A stretch of 64,000 bases of DNA from Corythucha ciliata (taxonomy: Eukaryota > Arthropoda > Insecta > Hemiptera > Tingidae). This document shows positions 1-10,097 of this stretch, in pieces. Positions within the stretch are counted from its first letter, which is position 1, and each line of letters starts with the position of its first letter. The position numbers and the translations under genes were made by a program. The stretch is taken from contig CM075941.1 in assembly GCA_038030265.1 (NCBI GenBank), positions 53,421,952-53,485,951 of the forward strand. The letters are read 5' to 3'. A model generated the notes under the pieces. It had not been told where the DNA came from, did not search any database, and saw only the letters and a program-made list of their open reading frames with translations.

Positions 1-745
1 CATTTCTTCACATTCATTACGTTGACATAGCTTAAAACATGCGTGGAATAATTGATTCGTGTTTCATTGTCACACTGAAAAAAATGTGCATTTCGCATCC
101 TGTCCGTGAATGAATCGTATATGATTGGTGTTTAGAAATCGAAGTGGTGGAAAGTGCTTCTTGATTCGATGGATCATGTTTCATTTGGAGATTCAACTCT
201 GTAGTTGATCCCTGTCATTTAAATTTTGGTTTGAGATTTTTATTTTGCTCGTTCTTATACGAAAGTAGCTTTGACAGGTCTTACTAGAAAGTTTATGACA
301 ACCAGAATTAATTAATGTCAGAAATGTAATTTCTGTTGAGAACATAAGCAGAAAAAAATTGATAATGCGCATAAACATGCGAGCCTAAGACGTGCTTTTA
401 TTGGATTTTTTAAAGCATATTTTTTCCTAATTATTGTTCTGCAACTTTTTTTGCTTCGCGTACATTCCCATGCCTGCAACTGAGTGGATAAGGTGTATTA
501 TAGCTGTCAGTCTGCTGTTTGTTGTTTGCAAATGAAATGAAGTAGTGTGTTATTCATTCAGCAAATGAAAGTGTCAAAGGCCTTTAATATTTTCAAATTA
601 CGTCAATACTTACGACTGAAATTAACCTTTTCAATCCAAATTTAGAGCCATGCATTCTAATTATTATAACCGTCTTAGTTGTTCCAATTTAAATAATGCT
701 TGAAAGGATGGTGCCGAGAAGCGCGAACAAGACAACACCCACTTT
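1..745. other. Region downstream of the main gene, no gene seen
   Basis: AT-rich sequence with only short chance frames on both strands. No tRNA, no repeat family of those seen elsewhere in the window, and no splice-bounded coding stretch was recognised. Confidence 0.6.
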
Positions 746-751
746 TTTATT
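746..751 (-). terminator. Candidate polyadenylation signal AATAAA
   Basis: The minus strand reads AATAAA 98 bases past the TAA at 849, within AT-rich sequence. Position and sequence fit the 3' end of the main gene. Another AATAAA occurs on the same strand at 402-397. Confidence 0.4.
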
Positions 752-803
752 TTCTTATTTTCCTCTTTTTCTCTCATCATTCGCACTAGAAATTCCTCCG
801 CCA

Positions 804-829
804 TTTTTTTTTTTTTTTTTTTTTTTTTT
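804..829 (-). repeat. A26 homopolymer just after the stop codon
   Basis: Twenty-six T on the plus strand, that is A26 in the transcript sense, 19 bases after the TAA. In cDNA data it would act as an internal oligo-dT priming site, so 3'-end mapping at this gene should be read with care. Confidence 0.9.
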
Positions 830-848
830 ACGTTACCTGAAGTCTGAC

Positions 849-1075
849 TTACACTGTCCTCCTACCTGCGAGGTGGTTGGCGATATCGCTACATGATCTA
901 CGGGCGAGACTGGGCGACGGCGTCCGCGAAGGCGGTGCCAGTCCCAGAAGTGAGTCAAGAACCTCTTCCATTGTCGTTGAATTTGGACTAGGTCGATTGA
1001 CGACCACCTCGCCTCTTTGAGACGACGACGTCGCCCTCGCGTCTTTCTCATCATCATCCTCGCGTCCGGTCAATC
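849..1075 (-). CDS. Exon 8 of the main gene, probably terminal
   Basis: Acceptor ACAATTCCAG, then phase 1 (G+GA = Gly). It reads LTGREDDDEKDARATSSSQR, then a Pro/Ser stretch with MEEVLDSLLGLAPPSRTPSP and SCSDIANHLAGRRTV, and reaches TAA at 851-849. MEEVLDSLLGL is a strong short amphipathic helix, a typical peptide-docking motif. An AATAAA lies about 100 bases downstream, which supports a terminal exon. Two donors exist before the stop (CTCGCAG|GTAGGA at 866, ACAGT|GTAAGT at 854); if either is used the gene continues beyond the left edge. An earlier AG (GCAATGAG) is out of phase. A 26-base A tract begins 19 bases after the stop. Confidence 0.77.
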
Positions 1076-4000
1076 CTGGAATTGTGTCCGACTCATTGCA
1101 CAAAATGGTTCGAGATAAAAGAAAAAAAAATTACTCCCCCCCCCCCACATCTTTTCCCAAGTTCTAAAGCCCCAATGAGTTCCGCGTATTTAATAATGAA
1201 CCTTGCTCCTGCTTCTCGCACCATCGTTTAATCGTACGTTTTTGAAAAACAATACTCTATTTTTTTTGGAAAACAACAAAATAAGTGCATAAACACACCA
1301 AAATAATCTACGCATACTACCAACTTGCAAAATGTTTGGTGTACGTGTTATTTTCAGTGTATCTTTGAGTTTATGATACAAAAATATCGGAAATCTTCGA
1401 AGCCACAGAATCGAAAATCTTGGCTGGCCCCAAAATCAACTTTGGACCAGTTAAGAGTCCGTAGGTGGGTAGAGGAGGTAGTGGTGAAAGTGGTCCCGTC
1501 TAGGGTCGTGCCTAGTATCTATACTGTGGTGTCTAGTGATAGCCTGTTCCCAGCGTTCGAGCAGAAAGGAGTGTATTTTATCTGTGTATAATGGAGCGAT
1601 GGCGGCGAGGGGTAAGAATTTGGGAACACCGTGCTAGGGTGGGGGTTAGCTCTGCAAAACATTGGGCATATTCACGAGTGTCGAATAGTTTTGGTCTGTT
1701 GAGAAAGGACAGAGTTATTGTAGGCCCAAAATAAGGTTCAATAAGGTTAGCCTGTAATTAATAGTCATGGGTATTGTAGAAATGCTTCGAAAACCCAGAA
1801 AATATTATTCGGATGCCCCCAAATAAAATACAGTTAAAAACTGATTGCTTTTTATCGCCCTAGAGTGAGCGACCTCTGAAGCAGGGGGAAAGAAGTTTTA
1901 TTTAGAACCCTAAAACCAGGTGGCTCCACTTCTGAGGGCGTTGAAGAGTCTAAAACTTGAGCTTCCAATGGCCCGAAATCGAGTTTTAAAAGCTTCCGTG
2001 CACCAGCAGCGTAACACCAGGTGAGCGAGGACTCGGGGCTCTCAACCTTTGGGGGTGGGAAGTACACCGATTATCGAACCAGTGGCAGCCATCCCCAATT
2101 GCCAGACGACCGCTTTATCGTTTTTGATAGGAGCCCTACGATACCGGTGAAATTGGAGTTTGAAGAAGCAAAATCCGCCAAAGTTTAGTTTTTGAAAAAA
2201 CGAAAATCCGTTAAAAACAGGCGTTGGTAATAACCAAAATCACGTAAATTCGTGAATTTGGGATTTACAAAAGCCAAAATCAGGTTTTTTGAACAAGCGA
2301 ACCCGTTTTTGTAAGAGGCGAAGCCACAGCATTTTGTGTTTGGTCAAGTAAAAATCCCCGAATGCTAGGCTTAAAGCTGCCGAATCCACGACATTCAGTT
2401 TTGAGAGAGCGAAAGTCCGCAAAATCGCTTGAAAGAGCTAATAAAGTGCGTAAAATCGTTGTTCGAGAAAGCCAAAAGCCAAAACCCGAAATTTGGTTTT
2501 GTATGAGCAAGAACTACGAAATTTTAGTTTTGAAAGTTAATAATTTGTCGAATAAGCCAACCGTCAAAATTGATCTTGAAGAGAGCTCATGCCTCGGAAT
2601 TTAGGGGTTGAAATAGGAAACAAATCGTGAAATTCGGTTTTACAAGAGTCAAATCCGCTACTTTGTGGTTGGAAGTGCAGTAATCGATGGCATTTGTTTT
2701 TCAAACGTAGTTTTTTAAATCAACCAAAATAACAGAAAGAGCTGGAACTATGAAATTTGGTTTTTCATAAAGTTTATATTTCGAAGTAGGAGTTTTCCTA
2801 GCGTAGAGCAAAGCCCACGAAATTAGGTTTTTGGATGAGCAAAACTGACTGGAATTGGGATTTTAACGAGATGAATCAGCAAAATTTGGTTTTTAAAGAG
2901 GGGAAATCCGTGAAACTTGGTGGGGGGGGGTGGAAGAGCCAAAATATCGCAATTTCGTGTAATGAGCCAAATCCCCGAATTTGGTTTTGAAAAGAGTCAA
3001 ATCACATTTATTAAAATAAATTAATCAATTTTTGGTATTTCAAAAAGTGGGGTATTGGACGAGCCAAATCCAAGAAATTGGTTTCAAAATGGCGAATGTT
3101 CGCGAAATTTGGGTTTGAAAGAGCCAAACTTACGAAGGGGAAAAACCCCTACAATTAGGACTTGTAAGGACGAAGTCGCGCCCTCCCCTTGTTACGCTAA
3201 TGAACCTAAGAAGGGCTTAGTACTGTCCTAGCAATGCCGACTATGACAATGGTAAGCCTCTAGAGGTTCTGGAAGCTCAGTTTGCCTGAACTCCGTCGAA
3301 AAATCCAACGATTCTGGCTTTTAGCTCCAAATCGTGCAATTTTAAGTCAACATAAACTCATAAATGGTGGGGGTGGGAGCTTGACAATTTAGCCTTGGAT
3401 TCGGAATTTTTGGCTCTATTGCGACTACGCATATTGCCTTCATTTCCCTGAAAATCTGAATTAAGCGTGGACACTGTCGATTTTACTCAAAACTGATTTT
3501 TAAGCACAGAAACTGATATACATAGATTAGTCTCTGGAAATGTCTCAAATAAGGGGCTTAAATGCCACTATTTACCCACCGAACAGTCAATCAGGCTGTA
3601 AAACTTATGGACACTTGTCCACAAACTGATAGTAAAGCCCGTTAGGGTGAGAATTTCGCGTCAAAAATTAAAACTCTGCGTACTGTCAGTTTTTAGGCGA
3701 CAAAGTGGCTTGATCACGGGAACTACACTTAAATCAAACTGTAAGCTCCCAACGTTAGACAAAAAAAAAACCGGAAAACTCGGCATTTTTAAAACGCGAA
3801 ACTGGTTTTACTGGCGTCAAGTTCAGAGCGAGGCTTTACCATAATTTCTATGTTTTGACCTTATTGACTATGTTTTTTATGGCTACAAGAGAGCTCCAAA
3901 AAGTCCGTTATGTTTGCGTAGAGGGGGCCGAAATCCCTCTCGGAGACAAAGGAGCAACTTGAATTTTAAAAGCATCTAATTCTGAGGCTTTAGAAAAATT

Positions 4001-5029
4001 ACTCCCTTAATAAGCTCGTTCATCTATCGATTCATTAAAATAAAATTAAACAGGCAATTATTTCGTTCTTGAGTTACAATTAATAAGTAATGTGTATGGG
4101 TTTTTTCTCTGTTTCGATAAGTAAACGCAATGCTGGTCGTGCTTTTATCCACTTTATGACTAGGTCATGCAACATGCTCAATATTCACGATATGTGAGGG
4201 GGGGGGGGTGCAATTATAAATAGAAGAAAAAAAAACAAAAAAAACGAAAAATAACCAAAATAACTATAATAAATTTATTGTTTTTGTACAGAATTTAATT
4301 TCACAGTCTGTAAAAACTTGTAGCCAAAATGGAACACAATAGTTTTTTGTTCGTGTGATTCTGCAATTTGGTTATGATAGAAATAAACAAAAAAAAGGCT
4401 GAGCGTGAGGTGGGGGGAAGACCAATAATAAGGCACATTTTTTCATTAAATTATCATAAATAATGTAGAAAAATCCAAAAAATATCAATAGTATCAATCT
4501 TTAGTTAAATATACTTTGCTTTTATAAATACATCTATTTACAAACAAATTACAAAATTCGGTGCTCAAACGGGGAGATAGATATTTGGGAAATGTCGTAG
4601 GTTAAAATAAAAAAAATGCTTGTGTGGTATAGTTTTCTAATGGACAGCAACGTCTATATTAATCGTTACCATGTTACTATAAATTATATTCTGGCAAGAA
4701 TATACTCGTACAGGTAACGCTAGCAATATCTTGAAATAAAGCTGTGAGCAACGTGGAAATGAACAAAACACAATGGAAAATAGAAATCCAAAAAAAAGAT
4801 AAGGACGTTTCAAATTTTGAAAACAAACCACTTTGATTACAAAGCATCTGAAATTAAAACAAACATAAATAAAGAGTGACACAAAATCAGTGTCTACTAA
4901 ATGATAATTCTTTAATTTTTTTTCAAATAAAAATTTGAATGCAAGGCACTTGATGAAAAAAAAGAAAAATTAAAAACGCAAATAACAAGCGGGAGATTCG
5001 ACACGAAATTGTTTACTATCAATGCTTAC
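1076..5029 (-). other. Intron 7 (4.0 kb) with a family B minisatellite array
   Basis: No supported exon. About 1 kb of it (2150-3150) is repeat family B. The rest is unique-looking AT-rich sequence with a C11 run near 1136, a G11 run near 4198 and A/T-rich low complexity between 4200 and 5000. Short frames at 1852-2067 and 4637-4882 have no splice support. Confidence 0.7.
2150..3150 (+). repeat. Family B degenerate minisatellite, forward
   Basis: Recurrent phrases such as GAGCCAAAATCC, CGAAATTTGG and TTTTTGAAAGAG recur every 30-45 bases with substitutions and small indels, about 25 units. The same family appears in both orientations elsewhere (44.1-44.6 kb forward; 6.1, 19.0, 42.7 and 63.3 kb inverted). 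Heavy divergence indicates an old array. Confidence 0.8.
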
Positions 5030-5217
5030 CGTTGAGAGTCGTGGCCATTTTATGTCGGTGAGCTGACGCGAGATCCAGGAAAAGATCTCCGGGTTTACCA
5101 TGCTCGGGCGTCGCCGTCAGAGACACTGGGGTTTCAGGAACGTCGATGGGTTTATTGCCGACGAAAGAGCTTTCGAGCCAGCAGAGTCGTCCGGTACTGC
5201 CTCGAGGCGATGCCGAT
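5030..5217 (-). CDS. Exon 7 of the main gene
   Basis: Opens after CCACCACGACAG in phase 2 (AA+A = Lys) and ends CTCAACG|GTAAGC in phase 1. It encodes SASPRGSTGRLCWLESSFVG, then NKPIDVPETPVSLTATPEHG and KPGDLFLDLASAHRHKMATT. RLCWLESSFVG is the most ordered-looking block; the following VPETPVSLTATPE is a Pro/Thr linker with two TP sites. Any frame other than the one fixed by phase contains a stop, so the assignment is firm. Confidence 0.9.
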
Positions 5218-5303
5218 CTGTCGTGGTGGGCGGGTTTTAGTTAGAGGAGAAGTGTGCGAATGATAATAACGTGGTGGTGCGAGGAAGGGGGGGGGTGCAT
5301 TAC

Positions 5304-5446
5304 TTGGAAGATGAGTTGTCGTGTCGGATGAAAGCGGGCGAGAGTCTGTCCTCGCCTCGGGTTCCCGACACGTAATGAACGATAGCTGAAGTTACTTCTT
5401 TGATTGAACTGTGAACTTCGCTTAAATTTGGCACATTTTGCTGCGA
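5304..5446 (-). CDS. Exon 6 of the main gene
   Basis: A short exon between two very short introns (70 and 86 bp). It starts after TTCCCCTACAG in phase 0 and ends TCTTCCAA|GTAATG in phase 2. It encodes SQQNVPNLSEVHSSIKEVTS, then AIVHYVSGTRGEDRLSPAFI and RHDNSSS. The middle (NLSEVHSSIKEVTSAIVHYV) is a plausible amphipathic helix. It has fewer than 50 codons, and was found because exons 5 and 7 do not share a phase; this exon supplies exactly the 0-to-2 change that is needed. Confidence 0.87.
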
Positions 5447-5516
5447 CTGTAGGGGAACAAAATTTGTTTTAGGATACAAAGGACTTTTGTCGGTACGCCT
5501 TCGCGCAACATTTTAC

Positions 5517-5746
5517 CTGCTTGTGCAGCGGTAATAAACCTGCGGCCAAACGCTCCGCGGGCGTTCGAGGATTCGTTAGTCGTTCTTGTGACCTCCAGCC
5601 TAGGTATGGTTGTCGGTAGTTGAACGAGGATCGTGCTGAACCACATGGTGACGTGTTGGAGGAGGTGGGATTTGAGTTGAGTCGGCTGGTACTCCATCTT
5701 GAGAATGTATGGCCGCCACTGGGCGTTGGGCTTTGCATCAAGTTAC
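5517..5746 (-). CDS. Exon 5 of the main gene
   Basis: Starts after CCCCCTGGCAG in phase 1 (G+GT = Gly) and ends CACAAGCAG|GTAAAA in phase 0. It reads NLMQSPTPSGGHTFSRWSTS, then SNPTSSNTSPCGSARSSFNY, RQPYLGWRSQERLTNPRTPA and ERLAAGLLPLHKQ. The YRQPYLGWRSQERL block, with conserved-looking aromatic and charged residues, is the most distinctive part. Several Ser/Thr-Pro pairs are candidate proline-directed kinase sites. The internal ATG is not an initiator; the frame continues into exon 4 with matching phase. Confidence 0.92.
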
Positions 5747-7023
5747 CTGCCAGGGGGAAAAAAGTATTGATTTAATATAACAGCGTTACTGGGACGCTTA
5801 TTTTAACAAAACTCAAAAGCGTTCGTTCATCCCCCACCCAACCCACAGCGATCAACCCCAGTCAATCCACAGCGAACATTTCCATTCGATGTTGGTTCCC
5901 GGCAACTGAGTAGGCGCAGGATTTCATTCTGAAATTCATTCATTCATTGTACCTTAAAAAATGGTTTCCCCAAATACTGCCCGGCTTTCGGTTTTTACCA
6001 TGTCGAACAGGTGGAATAGTGAGAGAAATCGGCCTCTCGCATGGGCTCGAGGAGGGCAGTTGCCCTCCGCTCGATAACATCGAAAAGTACAAATCCTACA
6101 GAGACGCAATGTTTTGTTTTGTTAACTCACACTGAAACATCATTACTCGGATTTCGCTCACTAAAATACCAATTTTGCAGACTCACTGAAATGCCAATTT
6201 CCCGAGTTTTAGTCGCTAAAACCCAATTTTCATGGATCTATCAGACTAAAAAAAAGAACCACTTCGTGGATTTTAGCTTGCTGAAAAGCCAAACCGCTTC
6301 CCAATTTTAGCCGTAAAAGGACCACCAACAACCGTGATTTAGCGTTTTCCCCTCAAGTTTGGTCTTAGGCCCTCCGTCTTGCGTGAATGAGCGGGATTTG
6401 GCGTATTTTCTCACTTTTAGCCATGAATTATACATTTTTCTCAATTTTAGCCGCAGACTTGCCCGCAAGAGCAGCACATTACCGTTTTTTCTAAATTTCA
6501 TCAGCGACCGAGCATTTTTTCTCAATTTTGGACCCGAACGAACGAACGATTTTTCTATATTTGAGCCGCGAATAAGCGCGTTTTTTCGCTTCTGAATTAG
6601 CCCCTTTTAAATAGTTATGTAAACATTTAGGTTGCGAATTAGCGCTTTTATCTCAATTTTATTGGTTTTGTTTTCCTTTGAATTGTCCCATGGCGGTCAT
6701 ATTAAAGCGCATTCTCAATATTAGCCGCCTATGGACCTACGGAAGCTGGGGATTACCGTTTTTGTCCGCGAAGGTTCCTCCCGATACCTCGAATTGGTGT
6801 GAAATGATTTTTGTTTTCAATTTTAGCCACGGACTTGGTGCAAGAACAGAACGCTGATTAGTGCAAAACGGTATTATTAGTGTCTATAGACCGCGAAATG
6901 TTAATAGAGGAAAACCCTGCGGATAACGGCCTTGAGCTATAATCCACAGAAAAACACGCGAGACGCATATTTTTCTCGTTCGTTAAAACAAATAAAATCT
7001 AGTTGAATAATTGCCGCGCTCAC
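5747..7023 (-). other. Intron 4 (1.3 kb), mostly repeat
   Basis: Between exons 4 and 5. Roughly 6130-6860 is minisatellite (family B inverted, then family A inverted). No supported coding sequence on either strand; the 60-90 codon frames here lie inside the repeats. Confidence 0.75.
6130..6860 (-). repeat. Family B then family A arrays, both inverted
   Basis: 6130-6310 repeats phrases like CACTAAAATACCAATTTTGC (family B, inverted). 6330-6860 repeats TTTTCTCAATTTTAGCCG and GCGAATTAGCG with 30-40 base spacing (family A, inverted). The two families abut here, as they do elsewhere with family C, suggesting a shared carrier element. Confidence 0.8.
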
Positions 7024-7312
7024 CTGTCGGACTTCTCGGTGTCGCGTGATGCGATGAACCCAAACTGGACAGCGAAGTGGTTTTTGACTGAAGTCCTTGC
7101 CAACCTCCACCGCCTGTTGTTGTGCTCCCACCGGTGTTGTTCGAGCCAGCGGCATTGCCCTCGCTGTTTCGCTTAAGGAGAAATCCCTGAGCCGGAATCG
7201 GGTTGTTTTTATACCAATCGGGGACGTTCAATTTTTGTAGCGATCTCTGAACGCGGAGCTCGTGCTCCGACATTACGCGCTCTCCCACCTTCTGCAGCTC
7301 GTTCTCGGGCGG
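7024..7312 (-). CDS. Exon 4 of the main gene (start of the ordered C-terminal region)
   Basis: The acceptor TTTTTTCAG is followed in phase 0 by PPENELQKVGERVMSEHELR, then VQRSLQKLNVPDWYKNNPIP and AQGFLLKR. The second half is Ser/Gly/Thr-rich and ends SSHHATPRSPTG at donor CGACAG|GTGAGC in phase 1. The first 45 residues look like a helical segment followed by a conserved-looking loop (NVPDWYK); the tail is a linker. The exon accepts phase 0, which fits both exon 3 (34301) and the alternative first exon (9723). I cannot name the domain. Confidence 0.92.
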
Positions 7313-9722
7313 CTGAAAAAATAAATGCGAAGAATTAGGGGAAAAAGTTACATTTCACATGAGCGTTGTGCGTTAAAAATCAGAAAGCGGAAATCTTTCT
7401 TTCGTTTCAACTACTAATTAGGTACCTCATGGTGTTTATTTCAATTCTTACAAACGTTTTACCTAGGTAAAAATTAATTCCCACTCTTTAAAATTTTAAA
7501 CTGTCAATTTGGCAGACATGTAGGCACTGCTTTTTAGCTTTTGGGCCAGTGCATTGCTTCTGAGTGTTAATGACCCCTCGCCAGTGCAATGACGCATAGC
7601 CACCCTTGCCCAAAGAAACCAGACGTTTCACATAAATCGGTCCAATTCTCTATTTACCTGAATGTTTAAAAACACAGGAGTGGAGGACCAGGGTTCCTAC
7701 CAACCGCGGCACTCACACGTAGAACTCATATAGCTCGATGAGCGACGAAAAACAAAAAGCTCGGCTGAAGGAGAAAGAAGTGGGGGAGTTTTTTTTTTTT
7801 TTTTAAGGAAGGTCAAGTGGGGAAGTAATTTTCGTATTTCTCACATTCTCTCGACGACGGCGAGCGTTGATTTTATTTTTTGAAATGAAGTGATGCTGAG
7901 TGGACAAAAAATTAGGATAAAGTTGACGTAATGGGTTGCCTTTAATAAAAGGCAAACATTGCCAAGATAAATAAAGTTTAGATCAATCTTTATACCACAG
8001 CATTATTCCCTATCAAGCTGGAGACAATGAATCATTCGCCTAAGTTGCACAAGCTATCGAATAGCATACCATTCGATTTTTTTTGCTGGACGTTTTAAGT
8101 CGTTTTCATATTGGAATTTGGTAGTTTCATGAAGGGGGGGGGCATTCGGGAATCAAATCGTAAAATAAACACCCGCCATTTTATCCGTGCTTTGAACGTG
8201 AATTCAAGTTGAAGTGTTGTGCTATCACTCAAAACCCTTCAGTCTCATAAAAACGGTAAAAAGAAAATCGTTATTCTCGCACAGCAACGTTCAAAGAAAT
8301 GAGTTTTCCTCACGTACAAGAATTGTCCTACATTTTTGTCAAATAAGAACTGCACCATCATGATGGCCATCAGTTCATCAACCAAGTCTAGACGCGTACA
8401 AAACTCACTTGATATAATCTTAAAAGTTAGTATGTTTGTTCTTTCAAAACGGGTCTCAAGTTTTGACTCGACTTCCGGCTGCTAGTTGGGAACCAACCGC
8501 ATAGGCCAAGCAAACTTAGAGTTTTCAGAAAGTGACATTTCAAAGGTGCTAAAGTTAAGATTTTGAAGGATTTAGTGGCCCAAGAAACGATGCTTACACT
8601 TGCCGTTTCCGAAAGTTTGTTTTGAGGATTTCGGTTTCCATCCCCCCTCTTCTTTACCAAAATCCATCATCCACAAAGTTATTCGTTGGGTTGGTGTTAG
8701 TTGAGTGGGGACGATGACCCAGCTAATGCTGGAAAAGGTAGCAACTTTTGAAGTCAATTCCCTTCCCCCTCTGTCACCACTCATAGTAGCAGCAAGCCCC
8801 AACTATGTGATTGTGAACTTGGAATAGGTTTGAAAGCCTTTTCATACCGGAGACGCTTACAGCGTAGTTGTAAAACTGAGAGAAGCATGAGAAAGTGGTT
8901 CAAAGCAAACTACACCTGTGGGAAAAGGTAAAATAGGGCTATTCAAATCGTGAGTGCCACTTGGCGCTTAATTCTCTATAATCTGGTCGTTTAGATTTAA
9001 TATAAAAAAAACAAAACAGGGTAACGTTGTTTCAGTTATGATGCGAATTATCTCGTAAAAACATCTTGAAATCGGTTAAAAACCCCGTAACATTAGAAAG
9101 TTCTTACAATACATTCATTGCAGATAATCATTGGGAGAGAGGGGTTGTCGCGAACATTGTTTCCAATAGTGGCAAGGGCAGGTCAGTTGTGAAAAATACT
9201 ATTCAAGGGGATGGGCAAAATGCGCAACCGTTTTTGTCGCGATGAGGTGTGCACAAGTACTTTGAGGGAGGGGTGGGGGTGCACTGCGTCGAAAGAAAGG
9301 GCGTGATCTTGGCGGCTGTGAAGGAATTCAATTAGATTATCATCCTGTTAAACCCCTCCTTCAATCCACAGCCATGTAGTTAAATATTCATTCTCTCTCT
9401 TCTTTAATTTTAATTCCTAGCCAAGGTTTTCTTCACCACTCTGACAAAGTGAGAGTGGATTTTTCTGTTCATTCGATACCTATATCAGCGTTTTTTGTCA
9501 ACATGAAGCCCTCAGTTTCTACTAAATGTGGCATTGGAAAAAAGCTTGGGCCAACATCTGAAAGGTTGAGTGGAAAATTACATTATTTCGCTCAGTAGGA
9601 TGAATGGGGCAACAGGAATAAAGTCGATTATAATAATACAGAGCCCCTTCCCCCTGTGAAAGAAAATGTGTCGTACTACCCCATTCAAGAACGTATGTAC
9701 GCTTAAAGAAAGAAATTGGTAC
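7313..9722 (-). other. Start of the 27-kb intron, no feature seen
   Basis: AT-rich unique-looking sequence with T16 near 7790 and G9 near 8135. Frames at 8427-8802 lack splice support. No repeat family or RNA gene recognised. Confidence 0.55.
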
Positions 9723-10097
9723 CTTGACAATAATTTCTGGCACGATAAATCCAGCGCGAGTAATGTTACTTGTCGTCCGAGGAGGAGGCGGTCGTGGAGA
9801 CGGCGACCGGGAAAGCGGCGGCGGAATGACCTCCCAGGCGATTTGACAATACTCCTCCTTGGCTCTTTCCACTTTTCTCCTGCTCCGATGCGGTTTGATC
9901 CCCACTTCGATACGCGGCTCCCAGACAAAAAAGCTCGTGAGTCTGACATTTGACAGCACTTTACGAAAAGCTCCAAAACCGAACATTTTAACGCCGCCGC
10001 CGCTACCGCCCATGATCCGTGTGTCTTTCAGCGATGGCGCTGGTCGAAAACGCGCCGCAAACTTCGCGGATGATTCGGTCAAATTGAGTATACCCAT
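9723..10097 (-). CDS. Candidate alternative first exon (125 codons) or cassette exon 9723-9942
   Basis: ATG at 10097, with A at -3 and G at +4, opens a frame of 125 codons ending at ATTGTCAAG|GTACCA in phase 0, exactly the phase accepted by the exon at 7312. Residues include KMFGFGAFRKVLSNVRL (amphipathic), FFVWEPRIEVGIKPHRSRRK, then a Pro/Arg-rich tail IPPPLSRSPSPRPPPPRTTS. Used as a first exon it would give a short isoform of about 483 residues containing only the ordered C-terminal third. Alternatively a phase-2 acceptor (AATGTCAG) makes 9723-9942 an internal exon following 18657-18853. The other two frames are also largely open here and an alternative donor (ACGACAA|GTAACA) exists, so the frame choice rests on phase fit and codon composition. 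Confidence 0.5.

Noticed and set aside
833..1057. Alternative Arg-rich frame over exon 8
   Set aside because: Does not match the phase of exon 7 and has an antisense-like composition; the LTGRED frame fits exactly.
9578..9976. Second minus-strand frame (MSDSRAFLSGS...) over the candidate first exon
   Set aside because: It remains open but reaches no donor in the phase needed by exon 4; very Arg-rich. A third frame (Ser/Gly/Ala-rich) ends in phase 2 and cannot join exon 4.
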